DNA of 28,897 bases, from positions 1 through 28,897 of the forward strand of contig JBDKVA010000086.1 in assembly GCA_039679375.1 (NCBI GenBank), in the 5' to 3' direction. Shown here one piece after another: positions 23,691 to 28,897 of the stretch. Position 1 is the first letter of the stretch, and every line of letters starts with the position of its first letter. Origin of the DNA: JBDKVA01 sp039679375. Its GTDB lineage: Bacteria; Bacillota; Clostridia; Acetivibrionales; DTU013. The notes under the pieces were generated by a model that was not told the DNA's origin, searched no databases, and was given only the letters and a program-made list of their open reading frames with translations. The translations under genes were made by a program, and so were the position numbers.

Positions 23691-26600
23691 ATGATTAAAA
23701 AAATAATCGCCCGGATTCTGGTAATTTCCGTATTGGTTTCAATGATACCTATTGGAGCGGCATTTGCCGAATCGGACAGTGTGGTGCCTTTCGACAGTAC
23801 AATATCAAAAAGCGATATGAAGCAGACTGAAGTGACCTTAAGCTGGATCACACCTGATCCTGGAGATGCTCCGGACCAAAGTTATCAGGTGTACATGTCT
23901 TTAACAGACAACATAAATACATTTGACAATATAACGAACAACGGAGAAAAAGTAGGGAGTGTTGTTGATACTTGGCCCCCCTTTACGGTCAAGAATCTTT
24001 CACCCGGCACGACATACTACTTTAATATAATAGCTAACATTGAGGGAAGCGTATTCCGCTATACCTCGGCAAGTGTAACTACGGCAGCATCAAGTACACC
24101 TGCGGAAGAAAATTATCTTAATCCTTTAAGCTCTACGGATGGATTGAAGAATATAAACGCAACCGATTTGGACGGAGATTCGAATGGAGTTATATCTGCG
24201 GTGACCGGCGGGGTACAGCTCAGCTATAGCGGAGGTACCGGCAATCACTTTATTATTGACAATAACAGCCCGTCGGTTGTAAACGGAACGGTGAGCGTAA
24301 ATATGACGCCGGATAATCATTGCCGGTCAGGAGTAATGTTCCGTGTGGTAAATAATCAAAATTATACGTGGGTAGGGCTTACGGAAGAAAACACGTTCAT
24401 AATCCGCGAAGCGGTAGCCGGTATACGAAGGGATGTACAGAATGTTTCCAATACCGGCGGCAAAACCGGCGTTCTTAAGGTATCATACAATGATGACAAT
24501 TTAAAGGTATATATGAATAATAATCTTGTATATGACGGCTTGCGCCCACATAAACGGGCAGATGCTATATTGGTAGATCAGGGAGGACTCGGTTATACGG
24601 ATGCGCTGCCTCCCGCAGCCGGGAAAGAGGGCTTTATGGGCTGGTCTTTAATGAACAGTGTCTTTGCCGATTTGAAGTATGAGGCGCCGCCTAAAATAGA
24701 TGAAAGATATATAACTTTTATAAACAATATAGAAAATAACCTGGATGTGGCAATGTTTACGGCTGAAAGCTGGACGTCGTTTGAAAGCGCTGTGACTGCG
24801 GCAAGTCTTGTCTTTGAAAGCGGGGCGTCCGGTGCGGAAGCCAGTTATAACAATGTGGTCCAGGCAAGAAATGCTCTGCGGTATGACGGGACGCAATCAG
24901 CGCATGTCAACGAATTTACGGATAGCATCGGCAATCTGGAATGGAAAAAAGGACTTGATCTCAGCACAATAAGTCTTGCCAATGGTTCAATTTCACATAA
25001 TACCGAGGGAGAACTGCTTTTTATAGATAATAGCTCTCCAATGCAGCTCAACGGCGCGGCATCCATGGATGTAGGCTTTCCGGACATGGAAAACTCCCGT
25101 ACCGCGCTGGTATTCCGCGCGATAGACTCCCAAAATTTATCATTTGTCGGCGTTGAAAGCAGAACAAGCATCCGCATCCGTGAAATGACAGACGGTAATC
25201 TGAGTGATCTGGAAATAAAGAACTTGTCGCTGCCGTCCAGTTTTAAGCTGAAGGTGGAATATGCCGAAGACAAACTGACCGTATATGCAGACAATACCGT
25301 GTTATACGACGGACTCCGCCCTATAACGGCAAAAAGCGGCGGCAATCCGGTTCTGCCTCCGATATGGGGTCAAGTCGGAGTATACCTATGGTATTTGCAC
25401 AATGTCACCATCGATAACCTTACGTCGGATTCCTTTGCGGTTATAAAGGAAGCGTCCTTTGACGGCCAGTTTGCTGCCGCGAGCATAGATAAAGCTTCAA
25501 AAACCGTGACCATGTACGCTAAGAAAGAGACGGCATTGAACAGTATTACTCCTGTTATTTCCGTGGTTCCGTCCAGTGCTTCGGTATTGCCGCAGGGCAG
25601 TCAGGATTTTTCAGACGGAAAAACGGTTGCTTATACTTTAACCTCAAATGACGGATTATCATCGCAATGGACAGTCAAGGTTACATGCGTGGACGATGCT
25701 CTGGAGACCATATCCAGCGACAAGCTGGACGTACTGGTCAACAAGCAGTATCCCCAGGTGTACAGCTATACCCTGAAAGGCGCCAATCCTCAGACAATTG
25801 ACGGCTCACTGAATTATTCTTCGGATAAGATAACAATCAATAATGCAGAATACAATCCTCAGGTGAGCATGGAAAAGGCAGACGCCTCAACCGTAAGATA
25901 TCAGGTAACAGTTCCCGGTGTGGACCCTGACGGCAACGGGGCTGCTACAGCCAGAGAAGTAAAATTTACCTATGAAATAACAGTAAATGAGAATACTGTT
26001 ATAAAGAAAATGACAGGATTAACGGGAGACGAACCGGGCATAAAGTTTATAGTCAAGCTGGCGGGCGCGGTCCTATCCGTAGCTTCGGATAAAGAGAGCG
26101 CGCAGCTTGCAACAAACGGCGGAACTGAAAATACCGTTTATGCGGTTTCTTCCGCGCCGGCTCTTGACAAATCAAACCTTTCATTTGCATTCATTTCCCA
26201 CAGCGGCGCATCAGGGACAATATATACAAAGTATCAGTATAATACGCCTTACCGCGCGGTGATCGAAAACACCGGTAGCGAGAAAAGAGCCGGTATTTAC
26301 GAAACCGGCTATAACCGCAGGCTGCAGGACGGTACCGTTCCTGTAACGGAAACGTCGAAGGGCGTAACGGAGGAAGTGGGATACGAATCCTATGTATATA
26401 TATGCGGCGACGCCAACGGTAACGGAACCGTAGACTGGCAGGACAGCGCCCTTTGGGTCAGAGAGCAGATCCCGCAGGTACCCGGGGACCTTGCCGAATT
26501 CTTTGAAGGTGGCAACTGGACGCAAACACACGGGGCTTTTCCGGGGAATGGGTCTATACAAGCATCCACATATAAAGCCTCTTCTTCGCTGTACTCCACT

Positions 26601-28897
26601 CCGGAACAGCTTGTGGAGATACAAAGGCAGTTTAAAAACATGACTGACGGCATGGGCAGAATGGGCTTCTGCTATGTGGGGTGGAACGGACGCGGCCACG
26701 ACTATGGCTGGCCAAATATAAATGAAGTGACTTTCAATCCTATTTTGGGAACGGTTGATGAATTCAAGGCTGAGCAGGCGGAGATGAAAGAAGTCGGCGG
26801 CTCTCTCGGATTTCATTTGAATATGACAGATATTACTACAAATAGTGAATCTTATCTGAGAAATCAAACTGTGTCTGATTATGGAAACAGGTCGTCATCT
26901 ACTGGAACTTATCAATATACGAACACTTTCGGATGGTCCGCATATAAAATCAACCATTTTACCGATTATCCTTATGCTTTAAAAAGGCAGGACGCATTTG
27001 CCGAGCGCTTTAACATACCGTTTATACTCTATCAGGATGTTATGTTGCCGTATCCTAAGGGAAATTACGGCCTGCTTGAGGAGCAGTATGCAATGAGACG
27101 TGAAATAGAGCACTGGAAGGTATTGGGGGCCTATGCCGCAACCGAATATTACTACCCCGAGAAGCGGACAGGCGGACAGTTTATGATGAAAAATTACAAG
27201 TATCCCAATATTGTGGATGAGTTTATTATTGCCGGACAGACGATGTTCCACAATACCAGGGATTACCAGACACTGCCTTCCGACTATATATGGGCAAACC
27301 TCTACAGCGACAATGCCAGATCAGGGAACATCATGAATACCAATATACTGGAGGCGGCGGAGCAGGAAACGGAATTTTCTTTCCTGCTGAGCTATACAAA
27401 CAGCTACGTCGCAAAAAACAAGCTGGCGGAATACGGAGTAAACGGCAATACGCAATATACTCTCTGGGGCAACGGCATAAGATACGAAGCCGACAACACT
27501 ACAAAAGCATTAAAAATCACTAAAAACGGAAATGATATCGCGAGAATGTCGGTAGCAGGCGGCAGGCTCACGGGTGACTCTTTTGTGCCGGCGGTCGACG
27601 GCGCCGGTAAGATTTTCACGTTTAGCAGCAGCGGAGGAGAAAAAACATGGGTACTGCCGGATGAGATAACGGCAGATTCTTTCAAGCTGTACCGTCTGAC
27701 CGGCGAAGGCAGGGTACTTGTCGGGGATGTAACGGCAGACAACAGGAATGTAACATTAAATCTCGAAGCTAAATCAGGTTATGTACTGTACTATTCAGAT
27801 AATATTCCCGAAAATATACAGGTCAATGAGAATTATAATCAAAATGTTCCGGTGTCCGCTTCCAGCAGGACTAATATGGTATTATTTGATGATTTTGTCA
27901 ACTATATACCTCGCGAGGCTGCAGAGGATTACGTGCTTGTGTCGAAAGCGACTAACGGGAACTGGGACAATGATCTGCATAACCTGACAAGCGCTATGAA
28001 AAATGAAAACGGTGACCTGAGATTTTATAAATTCGTCTCGGCGGGTTTTGCAGCGGACAACTTGAGCTCTACCTACTGGCAGCCGGTGGACACCGATTAC
28101 AGCGACGGGAATGTATGGCTGAAGTTTACTTATTATGCGCCTCGCACCATAAGAAATATCAAAGCAAGCTTTATTGCAGACGATACAGTTGAATATAACG
28201 TAAAGGTTGCAGGCAAGGATGCAGGCAACAATGAAGTGGCTATTTATGAAGGAAAAATGGGCAAGGACTTTTTGCTGGATCTGGCGGAGCCAAAAACAGT
28301 TAAGGATATTACCTTAACAATATATACTTCTGATCTGGTAAAGTTGGCAGAATTTGGAGCCTTCTCCTTATTGGAGACGCCGGACACGACGGCTGCTCCG
28401 AGCCTCGCGGCCGGAGCAGCCGTGAGGATCTCGGATACGGAAGCATCGGTAAAATTCACATCCGATGAAGACGGACAATATTATTACGCGGTAGTGGAGG
28501 ACGGAGCGGGAGAACCTGCCATTGACACAAGCGGAGCAGGAATTGCCTATACGGCGGGCGAAACGACAATTACAAACCCTGCAGGCTTAAGCGCAGGCGC
28601 AAAGGACATTTATATCAAGGTAAAGGATTATGCAGGAAATGTTAGCAGCGCTCTGAAGATAGATATCGCCGGACTGGCGGCATCGGACACGACTGCGCCG
28701 AGTCTCACAGCAATATCGGTTAGCAGAACCTCGGACACTGAAGCGACTGTGAAGTTTACCTCCGATGAGGCGGGACAATATTATTACGCGGTAGTAGCCG
28801 ACGATGTAACAGAACCTGAGATTGTCACAGGTGGAGCGGGTACTGTCTGCGGGACGGGCGAAACGACAATTACAAACCCGGCAGGCTTAAGCGCGGG
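23691..28897 (+). CDS. Large secreted multi-domain glycosidase, GH101-like (3' end outside window)
   Basis: The frame is open from ATG 23691, with GGAAGGGGAG upstream, to the window end: 1735 codons and no stop. Order: signal peptide 1-26 (cut near AFA-ES); FN3-like 40-125; lectin/LamG-like module 141-332; FIVAR-like helical spacer 335-400; second LamG-like module 401-583; cadherin-like beta domain 584-668; beta-sandwich region to about 900. The probable catalytic TIM barrel begins with an EF-hand-like loop (907-918, DANGNGTVDWQD). It has GRGHDYGW (1000-1007), GFHLNMTD (1040-1047), Asp1116 in ILYQDVM (candidate nucleophile) and Glu1152 in AATEYYYPE (candidate acid/base). This order resembles GH101 endo-alpha-N-acetylgalactosaminidases, whose two catalytic residues lie about 32 apart. 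C-terminal 100-residue repeats start near 1562. GH129 or an unclassified relative is possible. Confidence 0.65.
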   Translation, partial: MIKKIIARILVISVLVSMIPIGAAFAESDSVVPFDSTISKSDMKQTEVTLSWITPDPGDAPDQSYQVYMSLTDNINTFDNITNNGEKVGSVVDTWPPFTVKNLSPGTTYYFNIIANIEGSVFRYTSASVTTAASSTPAEENYLNPLSSTDGLKNINATDLDGDSNGVISAVTGGVQLSYSGGTGNHFIIDNNSPSVVNGTVSVNMTPDNHCRSGVMFRVVNNQNYTWVGLTEENTFIIREAVAGIRRDVQNVSNTGGKTGVLKVSYNDDNLKVYMNNNLVYDGLRPHKRADAILVDQGGLGYTDALPPAAGKEGFMGWSLMNSVFADLKYEAPPKIDERYITFINNIENNLDVAMFTAESWTSFESAVTAASLVFESGASGAEASYNNVVQARNALRYDGTQSAHVNEFTDSIGNLEWKKGLDLSTISLANGSISHNTEGELLFIDNSSPMQLNGAASMDVGFPDMENSRTALVFRAIDSQNLSFVGVESRTSIRIREMTDGNLSDLEIKNLSLPSSFKLKVEYAEDKLTVYADNTVLYDGLRPITAKSGGNPVLPPIWGQVGVYLWYLHNVTIDNLTSDSFAVIKEASFDGQFAAASIDKASKTVTMYAKKETALNSITPVISVVPSSASVLPQGSQDFSDGKTVAYTLTSNDGLSSQWTVKVTCVDDALETISSDKLDVLVNKQYPQVYSYTLKGANPQTIDGSLNYSSDKITINNAEYNPQVSMEKADASTVRYQVTVPGVDPDGNGAATAREVKFTYEITVNENTVIKKMTGLTGDEPGIKFIVKLAGAVLSVASDKESAQLATNGGTENTVYAVSSAPALDKSNLSFAFISHSGASGTIYTKYQYNTPYRAVIENTGSEKRAGIYETGYNRRLQDGTVPVTETSKGVTEEVGYESYVYICGDANGNGTVDWQDSALWVREQIPQVPGDLAEFFEGGNWTQTHGAFPGNGSIQASTYKASSSLYSTPEQLVEIQRQFKNMTDGMGRMGFCYVGWNGRGHDYGWPNINEVTFNPILGTVDEFKAEQAEMKEVGGSLGFHLNMTDITTNSESYLRNQTVSDYGNRSSSTGTYQYTNTFGWSAYKINHFTDYPYALKRQDAFAERFNIPFILYQDVMLPYPKGNYGLLEEQYAMRREIEHWKVLGAYAATEYYYPEKRTGGQFMMKNYKYPNIVDEFIIAGQTMFHNTRDYQTLPSDYIWANLYSDNARSGNIMNTNILEAAEQETEFSFLLSYTNSYVAKNKLAEYGVNGNTQYTLWGNGIRYEADNTTKALKITKNGNDIARMSVAGGRLTGDSFVPAVDGAGKIFTFSSSGGEKTWVLPDEITADSFKLYRLTGEGRVLVGDVTADNRNVTLNLEAKSGYVLYYSDNIPENIQVNENYNQNVPVSASSRTNMVLFDDFVNYIPREAAEDYVLVSKATNGNWDNDLHNLTSAMKNENGDLRFYKFVSAGFAADNLSSTYWQPVDTDYSDGNVWLKFTYYAPRTIRNIKASFIADDTVEYNVKVAGKDAGNNEVAIYEGKMGKDFLLDLAEPKTVKDITLTIYTSDLVKLAEFGAFSLLETPDTTAAPSLAAGAAVRISDTEASVKFTSDEDGQYYYAVVEDGAGEPAIDTSGAGIAYTAGETTITNPAGLSAGAKDIYIKVKDYAGNVSSALKIDIAGLAASDTTAPSLTAISVSRTSDTEATVKFTSDEAGQYYYAVVADDVTEPEIVTGGAGTVCGTGETTITNPAGLSA
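28375..28897 (+). repeat. Tandem 300-bp repeats in the C-terminal part of the exoenzyme gene
   Basis: Two copies with an exact 300-base period are visible. For example, ACAATATTATTACGCGGTAGT at about 28476 recurs at 28776, and AAACGACAATTACAAACCC at about 28560 recurs at 28860. Each encodes an Ig-like module of about 100 residues with SDTEA-VKFTSDE-GQYYYAVV, GETTITNPAGLSAG and, in copy one, DIYIKVKDYAGNVSSALKI. The second copy is cut by the window end, so more copies may follow. Confidence 0.93.

Noticed and set aside
24845..25345. 166-codon minus-strand frame
   Set aside because: Ser/Leu-rich shadow opposite the second lectin-like module of the exoenzyme.
26400..26445. Dockerin (cellulosome) module
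   Set aside because: Only one calcium-loop-like motif is present, in the middle of the protein and leading into the catalytic region. Dockerins have two repeats, usually terminal.
26211..26867. 218-codon minus-strand frame
   Set aside because: It lies wholly inside the exoenzyme frame, which has recognisable domains; the opposite frame has no family features and is a shadow.
28375..28897. CRISPR array
   Set aside because: The repeats are 300 bases long, in frame and coding, with no short spaced repeats.

Overview
The window looks like a low-to-mid GC, spore-forming member of the Clostridia. It carries the sporulation regulator Spo0A, a Firmicutes divisome cluster (YggS, SepF, YggT, DivIVA), a T-box in front of the isoleucyl-tRNA synthetase, and a YesM/YesN two-component pair. 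No rRNA, tRNA, CRISPR array, insertion sequence or phage gene was seen. A lineage near the cellulolytic and glycan-degrading clostridia is an inference from gene content only.

Left part (1-12575) is core genome. It opens with an AT-rich leader carrying a good sigma-A-type promoter, then spo0A and a probably bidirectional terminator. Two minus-strand genes follow: a MerR-family regulator and an RluA/RluD-family pseudouridine synthase. A tightly packed plus-strand run comes next: a YnbB-type PLP enzyme ('aluminium resistance' / methionine gamma-lyase-like), an HlyD-like membrane-anchored protein, YggS, SepF, YggT and a DivIVA-like coiled-coil protein. A separate promoter, an Ile-specific T-box leader, a long-form IleRS and AroB then end at a strong terminator.

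Right part (12600-28897) is an inducible carbohydrate-use locus. It begins with a promoter and a YesM-type sensor kinase, a YesN-type AraC response regulator and a first solute-binding lipoprotein, closed by a terminator. A second, paralogous solute-binding lipoprotein follows, then an internal terminator hairpin, two MalF/MalG-type permeases, a cytoplasmic GH94 disaccharide phosphorylase, and a very large secreted multi-domain protein that runs off the window end. The large protein has a signal peptide, an FN3-like domain, duplicated lectin-like modules, a FIVAR-like spacer and a probable GH101-like (endo-alpha-N-acetylgalactosaminidase-related) catalytic core. It ends in 100-residue tandem repeats.

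The working model is as follows. The large exoenzyme releases a small glycan outside the cell, the binding proteins and permeases import it using an ATPase encoded elsewhere, and the GH94 enzyme splits it with phosphate. YesM/YesN, perhaps with the first binding protein as a ligand-presenting partner, switches the locus on. The most interesting points are the pairing of a GH101-like secreted enzyme with a GH94 phosphorylase, and the placement of one of two paralogous binding proteins in the regulatory operon.
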